A stretch of DNA of 64,000 bases from Romanomermis culicivorax (Eukaryota; Nematoda; Enoplea; Mermithida; Mermithidae), in the NCBI GenBank assembly GCA_963922205.1, contig CAWUHX010000009.1, positions 186,001 through 250,000 on the forward strand, written 5' to 3'. Made by a program: the position numbers and the translations under genes. Of this stretch, positions 22,151-33,212 are shown piece after piece. Below the pieces are notes generated by a model. The model had not been told where the DNA came from, searched no databases, and was given only the letters and a program-made list of their open reading frames with translations. The number at the start of each line of letters is the position of its first letter. The first letter of the stretch is position 1.

Positions 22151-22943
22151 ACATACTCAGCATTGTGGAGCGCAAAACTTCTAACCAAGTTGCCCGGCGG
22201 TATACTGTAGTCGCTAGCCTTGAGCAGGATTCCGGTAATTTGGCCTGTGGTCATTAGTGCCACCCGCAATAGACCACGTTTCGCGACGCATGTGTGCTGA
22301 GGTCATGCATTTTTCACAGAAGATGTCATGATCGGGTTCACATGCATCATGGAACTGTGGTCTTGCTCTTTCTGCGCTGCTTCGTTTTGTCAATATAAGC
22401 TGTTTTCCCAACTCAATTTCGTCTTCGGCTGTGGTTGTTTTCTGCTTGTTCGGTCGTTTCAGTTTTCGTTACGGTATGGACTTTTCCTACGTGTTTGTGT
22501 CATTTTTGTCTCGTTTTAAATATTAATTTTATTTCATTTTATTTCTCTTTGGTCGTTTTAGAGTTTTTTGTACTGTTTACTGCTCTTATTTTTGCTGCGT
22601 TTCTACTTTTCTCGTTTTTTTTCTATAGTTTTTCGATCACAGTGTTTCTCTTTGCTTTATTTTTTTCTTTCCTTACACATTTTATTGCGTTTACACGGTG
22701 TTGTAGTTTTTTATTATGCTTTTAATCCTGATTTATTTTTGTAGTTATTTTTGCTTGTTTCAATTTAAATGCCCGATTTTTTTATTGTATATTTCAGGGC
22801 GGTTTTTAGTATAGGTATTAATTTTTTGCGTTTTTATGTTAGTTTGTTTCCTCCTTTATTTTTTCTTAGCATCAACTTGAGTTTCTACTGTTTTGTGTTA
22901 AGAATGATAAAATAAGTCATAAGAACGATACAACGGATTAAAA

Positions 22944-23035
22944 CTACAAGAGAGCCGTTTCAATGTGTTCTCCTTTCTGCTTCATCACTAACTTCAATCG
23001 TTTTTCGAACTGGTCAATGGCAGAATTGATTTTGC
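22944..23035 (-). pseudogene. Mariner-like transposase relic, extreme C-terminus
   Basis: The minus strand reads SAIDQFEKRLKLVMKQKG, EHIETALL and stop. This matches the style of mariner/IS630 transposase C-termini and also the relic at 9,285-9,475. Upstream coding is eroded. It lies inside the inverted-repeat-bounded M copy, which would fit a transposase once encoded by that element. Confidence 0.4.
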
Positions 23036-23996
23036 TTTGACTTGGCTTTTTTCCAAATCAAAGACAAAAGCTCTTGATTTTGACGAATTTTTACCAATAT
23101 TGAAACCAGAAGCTAATGACTTTAAATTACGTTTAAATTACAAATCTGGAGGATTTTGAAAGATTCTTTTGTCTGGACAACATTTCAAAACCCTTTTCAC
23201 AAAAGGACACACAAAATTTATGTTTGCAAGGACCATGAAGGCTAGAACCACAAAGCTTTTCTCTTACAACAAAGACAAATAGAAGAATATAGTGCAGCAA
23301 TCCGCATGAAGTCAGTACCGGTAGCCTCTTTTCGGCTCAGTCTGTAATTCAAAAACAATGGCTGGCGAAAGACAAAACTCTATAATTTTGAGTAACCCCG
23401 AGACGATTTTACCAAATTTTGTACCGCATCTTTTTTAATGATTAACCCATTGCGTTGACAAGCTCCACATTCTTATTATTCTTCAGTCGATTCTATCCTG
23501 AAAAGTTACGAGTAGAAACAACACAAATTTTGAGTGAGGACTTTCTCCCCCACAGAAACCCTGATGAAGCATGTAAATCAGACATTGGTCAGTCTTTGCG
23601 TTGAAAAATATAGCCAATTCACTTCAAAGGACAGACACGGCGACAATCACAATAGGAAGATTCGATTTGATACACAATGTTTAAGGAGTGGGGAAACCAT
23701 ATACTGTAGAAAAAAGTTGAATTTCTCCATAACAATAGGGAGATCACGTTGCTCATCCATTCTCAATTTAGATAGAACAGTGCCTGACAAAATGAGTGTT
23801 ACTCGTTAAATGTTGTCCACTCAATAGATCATGGGCTACATTAGAGTGATAGGAACTACTCGGTTTTAATTTTGAAATTTTTGCTTGGGTTTATTTCGAT
23901 TATTTCTAAATACATGGAGTGCAAACGGTACAAACCAATGAAAGCCAAAAAATTGAAAACTGCAGCTTAGGCGTAAATCGTGAATCTGATCTATAG

Positions 23997-24308
23997 TCTG
24001 TTTTTTATAACATGCTTCCAAATAGAAAAGTGACACAAACCAGTACTGTCGTCAAAATCGCTTAGATTAAGAAGGGTTATGTTTCAAAACGTTTGAAAAA
24101 CTCCAAACAAAATGCGAGAATAAAATTTCAAAAAGTGATGCAAAATCTCAATTATTCGCAAAATATTAGCCCTTACTGGATCAAGTAAATGAATTATTGG
24201 ATCAAGCAAATTAATAAAAATTTTAAAATATTGGATCAAGTAAATTAATTGATCGAAACTCATGAAGGTTAGTCAGCAAGTGGAAGTAGATATGCTAATG
24301 GTCGCGTC
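23997..24308. other. MITE end and short repeats at the Polinton's left flank
   Basis: CTATAGTCTGTTTTTTATAA at about 23,996 is an isolated MITE end. TGGATCAAGTAAAT-like words recur three times between 24,177 and 24,250. The Polinton begins at 24,309 with AGTAGTAAGGCC. Confidence 0.5.
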
Positions 24309-25645
24309 AGTAGTAAGGCCGGACCGTATAGGTCGTACGCTTAAGGATACTCCTATCTTTTGTGTACGACCTATAATTTGTCACTTTTTTTCGATTTATA
24401 GGTCGTACAGTAAACATACACGTTTTGCTTTTGTTGGATTTACAGGTCGTACAGTAAACATATACGGTTAATTTCTTCGTCGATTTATAGGTCGTACAGT
24501 AAACATATAAGTCGATTTATAGGTCGTACGGTTAAAAATGTATGTTCTAGAGTTACCCTAATAGTAGAATTACGGTAATTTTTCGATTATGGTAATAAAT
24601 GTGTTACTGTGTGTGGAAAAGGAAAATCAATGATGAACGCAAAAAGGAAAACTAAAATGAACAAAAAAATGGAAAAGAAATAAAAAGCGATTGTGTGTAA
24701 AAACGGCTTCCCCTCTGGGAAGAGGAAGCCCACAAAAATTTGCACCCCGGACCCCCTTTGTCAAAAGGGTGCCACCTGCAGGTGTAAATATATTTCGGAG
24801 GTCCCATTTTCTGAACAATCGTTCAAGTCAACAAATGTCAGAATGGTCAATCTGGTCAGTAATGGTCTGTTTAATGAGTAAAATATCGGGAGAGTCATTA
24901 CGCGATGAAACATTATCCTTACGGGTGCATGCGTAAAAATTTTGATGTTGTGCCAAAAATGACCAAGAAGGTCTTTTATAAAAATGACCAGAGCGAGCTG
25001 GCCGTAAAAAGCATGTAGACAAATAAGGTCTTTTATAGAAAGATGAAAAAACGAGCTGGTCGTAAAAAGCGTGTAGAAAATTTGGAGAGTTGACGTACGG
25101 TAAAGGATACAGATTCGGGAATTACCGTAATAGTAGAATTACGGTAAATTTTTCTATTATGGTAATGGAGGAATTAGGGTAATAAATGTGTTACTGTAGT
25201 TGAAAAAGGAAAACATAAAATGAACAAAAAATGGAAAAGAAATAAAAAGCGATTGTGTGTAAAAATGGCTTCCCCCGTGGGCAGGAGGAGCCTTTCAAAA
25301 ATTTGCACCCCTGGACCCCCTTTGACAAAAGGGCGCCACCTGCAGGTGTAAATATGCTCGGAGGCCCCATTCCTGAACGATTGTTCAAGTCAATCTCAAA
25401 CGCTCAAATTGGTCAGTAATGGTCTGTTTAATGAGTAAATTCTCGGGAGAGTCATTACGAGATGAAACATTATCCTTACGGGTGCATGCGTATAAATTTT
25501 GATGTTCTGCCAAAAATGACCAAGAAGGTCTATTATAAAAAATGATCAAAAATAGTCATAAAAGACATGTAGAAAAAAGAAAAAATCTTTGCATATCAAA
25601 AAGAAAAATTTTTAATTCGATGCAACATTCTACTTTATTGTAAAA
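24309..25645 (+). repeat. Polinton left terminal inverted repeat
   Basis: Composite: outer end (24,309-24,540) with iterated TATAGGTCGTAC boxes at 24,327, 24,397, 24,441 (TACAGG variant), 24,486 and 24,518 and one inverted at 24,363. Two tandem units follow (about 24,540-25,080 and 25,080-25,600), each with ATTACGGTAA palindromes, a CACCTGCAGGTG core and a GAACNATCGTTC palindrome. The inner unit is clearly diverged from the outer one. The TIR runs right up to the polB stop. Confidence 0.85.
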
Positions 25646-28600
25646 TTATTTAGTCCAACCATAAGGAAATGTACAAAAATTACGTTTCAAAATACGTTTA
25701 TCATATACTATACGAAATTTTTTCAAAGTTTTACGAGTAACAACTTTACGATCTTGCTGACGCTCTATACGGAGACTATGTACATCTACTTCTTCTTTTC
25801 CATTGTTTTTTACAAAAGCAAAAACCATTCGACGAAGCAAATAAAAATTAACTTTTTTCATAGTATCTGATGACAAAGTGATACCGCGGACTTTGATTAC
25901 GTGACGGTATTGGTCTGTAGAGGGACTGTACAACCTGTAGGCGTAATTTTTAGGACCTCCACTAACAAATTCGGTAATGTAAGATCCAGAGCCATATTCA
26001 CGTAACTCATCAGTCATTTCACCAAGACACCAACCAGTGGGTACTTGATATTGTTGTTTGTCAACTGTTGACAGGTAAATAATACTATCCATGTCAAAAT
26101 ACAATACTCGACTTTTTAATCGCTCAATGTAAGAATATAACTTTAATCGAGCTTGAGCCGTCGTATAAGCTGCAATAACAGCGTTAGTATTTCCCATGAC
26201 TTCGGCAAAATCATCATGTTGACAATATGTTGTTGACACCAATTGTTCATTGATTAGTCTAACATTCTTAATAATATTGGCGACATTCATTACAAGTTCA
26301 AAATATTCTTTGGGTGCATTGTGGATAACAGTCTTATCCATATTGTTTCGTTGACCAAACTAAAAAACATAAAAATAATTAAATGAAATACAAAAAACTA
26401 TTCATAGTTACTTTTCCCCAGAAAGAATTTAGCATTAATTTAGCCAAAGCCCTCTTTCCAGGATTTTTTAAAATTTTTGAAGAATCCAATGAAATATTCT
26501 CACGATTGTAGACCTCCATCTCGTATTCACGTTTTTGCTCATCTGTCTGAGCTTTAGCAGGATAGCCTTCACTCTCCTATAAAAATTACAATCAAATTCT
26601 GTCACATCTACATAATATAAAATTTACTAGTTTCATTTTCATAAAGGTATTGACGTATTGAGTAAATAAACCACCAGTGGGGTTTTTGGTTGGATGATAT
26701 TGCTCAATGTTATCATAATGCCAAACCTCGAAAATCTTGAGGATCTGAAACAAAAATAATATACATAGAAAAAGAACCATTACCGTAACAATATACCTTA
26801 TATCCCTTCTCTAAGGCTTTATATAATTCTATCGTAACCCATGTACCGTCTAATGCTCTGTCTTGGTCGTTATGCACGCATGCGGTCTTTTGTGAATCAT
26901 GCGTGCAAGTTTTGCATAAAGGAAACAATAATTTACCGCCATGTCGATACGGTAAAACAGGATGTAAGAGTTTGGGAGGTGGTAAAACCTTACACTTGAT
27001 TAACCCCTCGTAAGGTTGTGACGTTGAACTGACCTCTTCAAAATCTTCAGTAAAGATTTTTGGATGACCTGTAGGGTATTTCCCGTATTTGTTGACAAAC
27101 GGGTATAAACTGCATACATCTACATAATTGATCTTTTCTGCAGGTGTACCATCTTCATTGTACTTAATTTTATGATACAGTTTTACAGCATTAGTGCGAC
27201 CGCCAAAGAAAGCTAAAACAAGAAAACTTTTGACAAAATAAAAAAGAACAATTCAAGATTTTACCTTCTCGAGGATTTATAGGTTCTGGTATTTTGACTG
27301 TATCAAAAAATGTTTTCATTTCGGGATCTGAGTGAAGTTGTTGTAAAAGCTCGCACTCCCACATTTCGACTACGCTATAACCGAGTGCTTGAAGTTCCAT
27401 AACCCGGTTAAAAGTGCGCTCATATGCATCGACTGCTTTTGTATTATTATCGGCTGTTAATTGATGTCTATTTTTCATACATTTAGGGCAACCATGCCAA
27501 TAACAACCGTGAAATTCATAAATTGTCGTGTCTTAATGAGCAAACATATAGATATTAAAATTTCAAAAATTTGAACAAAATTACCTGATAAACCATCAAC
27601 TCTGTATCTTCCAATTTGAACTTCACCACCATTAAGTTTATGTCGAATATACAGTTTTTCATTTTTATGAACTAACCACTTCAACCATTTTAAGGCTATA
27701 ACAGATTGTCTTTCTTCTTTACCATAACCTTTGTATGGTATTACACCAATAGTATCTGGCTTCAAAAATAAACGTCGGAAAACTAAGTTGCAAGCACTAG
27801 CAATGGTTATTGAATTTTCAAAAGGATCGACATTTGTTTCTTCCATAAAAATATCGCGAAATTTCATACAACATTGTCGTAAAACTTGCACATCGCTACG
27901 ACAGTAGTCAATTAACTCATTATCAAAATTAAATTGACAACCCTAAACAATGATGCATTTAAATGCAAAACTTTATACTTTTGCAAACTTACTGTTTCAA
28001 GCTTTCGATTATACCACTCCAGAAACGTGGCACGAGCCGCAGGTTTCATAGCATTGTAACCGTACATATTGGGTGATGGATATGAGCCAATATATCCGTA
28101 ATTTTCTTTTCTATTAAAGAAATGAGGGAAATATCCTTTACATATTTCACTTATTCCAAATGTTTTCGGTAAAGCCGCCAAAGGCATCGGAAGAAAGTTC
28201 AGAGAATCAATAATTTTTATTGATCCTACATTGATACACATCAACTCTAAACCTAAAATAAATAAATAAATAAATAGATGAAAATGAAAAAACTATAAAC
28301 AATTTACTAATGCACCCTTATTAATGATATGTAGTTTATGATGTCCATTACAATACAAAAACTGCATTATAAATTGTCCATCGAATCCTGGAGAATTATG
28401 TGCTATTGCTGTAATGTTTTTCATGCCTTTTGCAAAAAGGTATTCCCAGAAATCATTCAGACATGTAGAGCCTTTGAATATACGCTCGCGTTGACCGCAT
28501 GTATTGCAGCAAAAATCTCCCTCATTTTGACAACACTGATCGCATACAGTATGGACAACACATAAATTTGGTTCATGTTCGAACACATCCCCTAACTCGC

Positions 28601-30168
28601 TTTGTCGTAGAATTTTTTCCTGTGTAGTCTCAAAATCATAAAAAACAAATTTTTGATTAACAGGTTTTTTTTTTGTCCCTGTTTTTTGACCCTGTTTTTT
28701 GACGTTTCGATTGACGTCTTTGAGTAAAAACAAGCTTGTGTCGAGCAAAACACTTATCGTTTTTAAAATATCGCAGACAATCTTTGCATTTTCGAGCATT
28801 AAATTGATTACAGGGAGGTGTATTGTAACACAGAGGACAAACGTTTCTGCATCTGTTTTCCATTTTGTTGTTGTAGGCCAGATCGCAATGAGGACAAAAA
28901 TAGCCGCGGTCAAAAAATCCAGGCATCTTTGTAATGACGGAGTAATGATTATTATGGTGGTAAATATTCAAAACATGCGTTGCTTCAGGTCCTTAAAACT
29001 CTAAATACGTACACAATAACAGACAAATAAAAAAACTCTAACCTCTAAATATTAAATCTTTAAAGCGTTCTTTGCTAAAAACTTTGATTGGATAATCGGG
29101 TAATAAAACAGTTTGCAATTGTTCCCACTGATGAAAACCGCAAGCTCCTTGATGATTAGCTAAGCCTGCTAAGGTCATCAGTTCTTTAGCAACCTTTGTT
29201 TGCAGCAGATGTGACTTGTCAGATTTTCGAATACTTTCCCATTTGTGCTCAGCATTCTTATCTTTTTTATGAATGTAAGCTCTAGCAACAATTAGAGCTC
29301 TAGCAAAACATAAATCATCCGTGTTGCTGATTTGAATAATACAGCGTTTATCTTTTAGAAAATCATTATGTTTTAAATATTGATGAGCATTGTGAATACC
29401 TTAAATAAATAAATAAATAAATAAAAATCTTACATAAGTAATTTTAATCAGCTTACCGCTACCCTCAGGTGGTGTTACAACAATGGTACGAATTGTAGAC
29501 TGACGACTATCAATTTGTATTTGCTCATTTGATTGAAGAACAGCGTTAAGAGTGTTTACAATCAAGTCTCCAGTTAAAGCATGTTTCGGTCTAAAAGGTA
29601 TCAAAACACGACCTTTTGTCAAATCTGGATGGTCAAAGGAAAACCCTATAAACGCATTATCAGCGACATTCTCAGAAATTCGCTCTACTATACATTGAAA
29701 CGTTGGCACTATTTGAGCATTTAAATCGTCCATATGTTCGGTATTACGAAAGTTCACAGAGTACTCGCGACCTTCGGTATTAAAACGCCTAATATTTACG
29801 GTACTGGGTTGACCTAGTTCGAAAAAATCATCCGCAACAAAAGATGCATTCGTTACACCTCCACTACCCTCAATACCACCACCACCACCAATTTGAGCTG
29901 TTTCGTAAATTTCTTCCTCATCAGAACTGTGAGGCGTATAACTTTTGTATTGATCATCTTCATCATCATAATCTAAAACAGTTCCTTCTTCTTCTTCTTC
30001 TTCCAAAATATTATCATCGAGTGTTTCTTCTTCTTCTTTCTCGGAGGTAATATTCTCTGAAGACTCATTCACTATTGTTTCATCGTCTTCATCAGAAGTA
30101 ATATCTTCTAAAATTTCCATAGGCATGTCGTCTTCGTCCGAAGTAATATCCTCATAAATAGGTTTCAT
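25646..30168 (-). CDS. polB: Protein-primed family B DNA polymerase, ten exons, one frameshift
   Basis: Replicates the element. Start at 30,168 (MKPIYEDITSDEDD), acidic N-terminus, about 1,346 codons. Exons by eye: 30168-29457, 29399-29043, 28991-28316, 28252-27993, 27942-27585, 27531-27265, 27212-26797, 26744-26628, 26576-26412, 26359-25646; introns are 51-63 nt with GT-AG ends. Motifs in order: ARALIVARAY, two Cys-rich pairs, ExoI FVFYDFETTQE, ExoII AHNSPGFDGQF, ExoIII DYCRSDVQVL, the Polinton-specific YEFHGCYWHGCP, PolA VDVCSLYPFVNKYGKYP, PolB KLMLNSFWGKFGQ, PolC LYFDMDS (usual Thr is Met) and KVRG. In exon 3 the frame shifts across an A10 run at 28,664-28,673 (minus-strand sense). Whether that is damage or sequencing error cannot be told here. 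Confidence 0.9.
28664..28673 (-). other. A10 homopolymer with frameshift inside polB
   Basis: The Cys-rich upstream part of exon 3 and the exonuclease part downstream are in frames offset by one, meeting at this run of ten A (T on the plus strand). Confidence 0.7.
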
Positions 30169-30974
30169 TATAAAAATTATCTAATCTAGAAAATATAAAA
30201 CTATAAACTAGAAAAATAGAAAACAACCTATTCATCAAAAACTTATACAGTAATAATAGAAAATTTTTATAAATTAGCAAAAAACTATTAATTTTATGGT
30301 AGAGATTTAATTATTATTTATGGGGTTAATGTGGTACTTTTCTTTTTTATGATGGGAAAGCTTTAAAGACCTCTATAACTCATGAACACGTGCCCATATC
30401 ATTTCTTTAGCTTATTTTATTAGCATATAACCAGTTAAAACCAGTTGAAAACCTGTTTTACTGTACAACCCTAGTATTTTTGTTTTGATTCTTGAAGCTA
30501 TAAAATAACTGTAATAGCTGCTTATAACCCTGTTGCACCATCTTTTCTTTTTATGTGGAAAAGCTTTAAAGACCCTTATAACTCATGCGCACGTGGCTAT
30601 ATTGCTTCTATAGCTCTGACCTTGATAATTACTATAACACATAAAACACATATATTTTTCTAGCTTTGATCTCAAAGGTTACCATACAACATAAACACAT
30701 TTTATTTTATTTTTGTAGATCATAGCTCCTCCTCTCATATACTCCTCAGAATAGTAGAATACTGTAGGATATATGTCTTGAATATTTATTATGCTTATAA
30801 CTCCTCCTCTTACAGCTATAAGCTATATATGTTGGTTATTTTATAATAACTATAACATCCTTTTACTCAAAAATTTTGAACACTTTATACATTTATCTGT
30901 TTTGTTGCTACAAAAACTACTCGCTTCTTCTTCTTCTCTCTCTCTCTTTAATATTTCTTCAAGAATTTTCAAAA
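30169..30974. promoter_or_regulatory. Divergent promoter region with a duplicated E-box block
   Basis: The 0.8 kb between divergent polB and the first rightward gene holds a direct repeat of about 70 bases (30,336-30,412 and 30,534-30,614) sharing AAAGCTTTAAAGACC, TATAACTCATG and CACGTG-type cores (AACACGTGCC, GCACGTGGC). ACTCCTCCTCT-type pyrimidine words recur at 30,724 and 30,799. This is the obvious place for early/replication promoters. Function is inferred. Confidence 0.45.
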
Positions 30975-32188
30975 ATGGAACACCAGTTTATGTTAGACGA
31001 AAACATGGCATTATTTGTAGTGGTTGAAGGTAGATACGTGTCAATCTATTTTCGTAACGTCGACCCTAAAACAAAAGAAGCGTACGGTCGCGGATTCAAG
31101 CTCATTTTACCACAATACGGTATACTAGGTCGCAATGTCAATATTATTGAAAAGACATTTTCACATGGAGGCCGATGCGGCATCAACCTTGGTTATAAAA
31201 TGCTGGTCGAGAGCGACGGGGTTACAGTACGATTTAACAATTTGTTTAATGGAACGACATGGTGTTTATCTAAAGAAGTGAGTTGATATATGAATTCTTT
31301 CTTTCTTTTAAAATATAATGTTTTATTCTTTAGCAATTTTGGCGCTGGACCAATATGATACATGAGATAGCGCCAGCTATTTCAAACGAGTACAACGCTT
31401 TAGCAGCAAATTTCCAGCTAGCGATAAAACGCAAAACAAACGAAAACGACGACGTTGCTGGAAAAGATGGTTCTACCCCGAAAATCGTTAAAGAAGAAGA
31501 AGAAGTCGCTGCAGATAAGAAAATTATTAAAGAAGAAGAAGAAGGGATTCATGCTACAAAATTCGCCGGAGAGCAAAGCAATGCTCGTGAAGATCAAAAG
31601 GAAGCTAGCGTTCAAACGTCGTTTATTAATGATCTCTTCATCAATTGTTTGAATGATCCAGACTACGATTCAGCGTCGGATACCAATTCGTTGGACGCCG
31701 AAACCAGACGTATTTGTGAGTTACGTGTTCCGGGTTTAGATATTCCATGGTTTTTTGATGAGCAAGTAGTAAAAGGTGAAAAATTATTTATAATTATATG
31801 TGCTGAGTTAGTTATACAAGACATCTTTAATGGGTGTATTTTTGATTGTTATTGCGCGAAAGAGGTAGGAATTGTTGAGGATCATCAGTGTCCAGCTCGT
31901 AATTCCATATATAATATCGCAATTACACCAACAGTTAATCGTTTATATGAAAAGATGGGACTTATCATTGACTGTTTTGAATATGTTATAGGTGAAGTTC
32001 AAGGTTATTACAGTCTTCGCGCTTTTAAACAGATGATTGACATATTTAGATGTATACCACTTACAAGTACTGGCCGTAAAATTCTTAAGGATACTGTAGC
32101 TTGTTTTATTGATGAAGGTTATCATTATGATTTTGATGATGCTGTTGTTATCAAAACACTACGCGATTTTATTAACAGTAAATTGTAA
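30975..32188 (+). CDS. Two-exon protein of unknown function, possibly PC4-like at N-terminus
   Basis: Exons 30,975-31,277 and 31,334-32,188 around a 56-nt intron (GTGAGT...TTTAG), 385 aa. ATG chosen at 30,975 because the in-frame upstream extension is a hydrophobic translation of T-rich leader. Residues 8-115 (LFVVVEGRYVSIYFRNVD ... VTVRFNNLFNGTTW ... SKEQFWRWTNMIHEI) alternate beta strands and end in a W/F-rich helix, recalling the PC4 single-strand-DNA-binding fold. That resemblance is weak. Residues 130-190 are acidic and low complexity (KEEEE runs), and the C-terminal 190 residues are a compact cysteine-containing domain I do not recognise. First gene of the rightward set, opposite polB, so a replication or transcription role is plausible. 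Confidence 0.6.
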
Positions 32189-32509
32189 AAGTTTTGCTTA
32201 CATTCATTCATTCATTCATTACAGCTTGTATGTTTTAATTAGCTATATTTTGATTGCTTATGTAATTGCTTACATATTTGCTTGTTATATATATATAATT
32301 TCATACATACATACATACATTGCGCGTATATTTTGCATACAGTAATGCTATTCTATTTTATATAATCATCTATCTTTGTTTTACATGTGCACTGCTTTAT
32401 ATTGTAATTTTGATAATTATGTAACATTTTGTTTTAAATAATAATAAAAATCATTTTAAAAATTGTTCAAGTAAAAAGGTGGTTGGTTTTTGTTGTTGTC
32501 AAAAAAGAG
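32189..32509. other. Spacer before the ATPase gene
   Basis: AT-rich, with CATT and CATA simple repeats (near 32,200 and 32,303). It contains AATAAAAATC at about 32,441, a possible polyadenylation signal for the upstream gene. Confidence 0.4.
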
Positions 32510-33154
32510 ATGTCAAATGATGATGATGAAAAGTTTTATATATGGAAACATCCATTTAACTGTATAGTTTCTGCTCCAACAAAATCAGGAAAAACACAAT
32601 TTGTTAAAAAACTTGTAATTTTTGCTAAAGAAATGCTTCACCCTGCTTCTGTGAAAATTTATTGGTGTTATTCGGAATGGCAAGAAGCTTACGATGAATT
32701 AGTTCAGAAATGTTCTTATGTAGAATTTATTCAAGGTTCGCCTGATTTGAATGAACTTCAGAAAAGTAAAGATACACCTAAATTATTAATTATGGATGAT
32801 ATGATGCAAGAGATGAAGAATGATCAAAGTTTAACTCAACTTTTTACTAAAGGATCACATCATTGGAATATATCAATTATACATATAGTTCAGAATGCCT
32901 TTTTTGATGGAATGCGTACGAGTAGGATAAACGCTCAATATTTAATTCTTTTAAAAAATCCAAGCGATAGATTACAAGTCCGCACACTTTTTCCAACTAC
33001 CTCAAATTATTTCATAGAATCGTATGAGGATGCTACTAGTAAACCATACGGTTATTTATTAATAGATCTTACACAGACATGTCCTGAAAAATATCGACTT
33101 AGATCTAATATATTCCCCGACAATGATCATATGATTTTGTATACACCTAAATGA
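32510..33154 (+). CDS. Genome-packaging ATPase (FtsK/HerA-like)
   Basis: 214 aa from ATG at 32,510 (MSNDDDEKFY); the frame is open to a TTG at 32,483 but lacks an upstream ATG. It powers loading of element DNA into capsids. Walker A is APTKSGKT at residues 19-26, Walker B is LLIMDDMM near 92-99, and a sensor-like Asn lies in IVQNAFF. Motif spacing and length match the A32/FtsK-HerA ATPases of Polintons, adintoviruses and virophages. The opening FxxKHPFN-like segment ahead of Walker A is typical. No lesion. Confidence 0.9.
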   Translation: MSNDDDEKFYIWKHPFNCIVSAPTKSGKTQFVKKLVIFAKEMLHPASVKIYWCYSEWQEAYDELVQKCSYVEFIQGSPDLNELQKSKDTPKLLIMDDMMQEMKNDQSLTQLFTKGSHHWNISIIHIVQNAFFDGMRTSRINAQYLILLKNPSDRLQVRTLFPTTSNYFIESYEDATSKPYGYLLIDLTQTCPEKYRLRSNIFPDNDHMILYTPK

Positions 33155-33212
33155 TTCATCATTTTTACAAAAAACTTTATACAGGTTAGTCGGATCCTAT
33201 TATTTTAGCGAT

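Larger units (their letters stand above)
21413..23996 (+). mobile_element. M repeat copy 5, bounded by ~85-bp inverted repeats
   Basis: The left end reads CAGATTCACGATTCACGCC and continues to GCACTCCATGTATTTAG. The right end, reverse-complemented from 23,996, reads CAGATTCACGATTTACGCC and continues to the same GCACTCCATGTATTTAG. These make about 85 bases of diverged terminal inverted repeat around 2.58 kb. Inside are hairpin H1, the CCAAT/TATA block, the M body and, on the minus strand, a mariner-like transposase tail. This suggests M is a DNA transposon or a composite. No TA target duplication was evident. Confidence 0.55.

Noticed and set aside
22435-22725. 96-residue Phe-rich apparent membrane protein
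   Set aside because: Pure translation of a T-rich stretch; no conservation and no plausible partner.
24303-24314. TAGTAA/TTACTA as Polinton target duplication
   Set aside because: The two flanking words are inverted, not direct, and are simply part of the TIR.
29844-30050. His-rich plus-strand ORF
   Set aside because: Antisense of the acidic N-terminus of polB.
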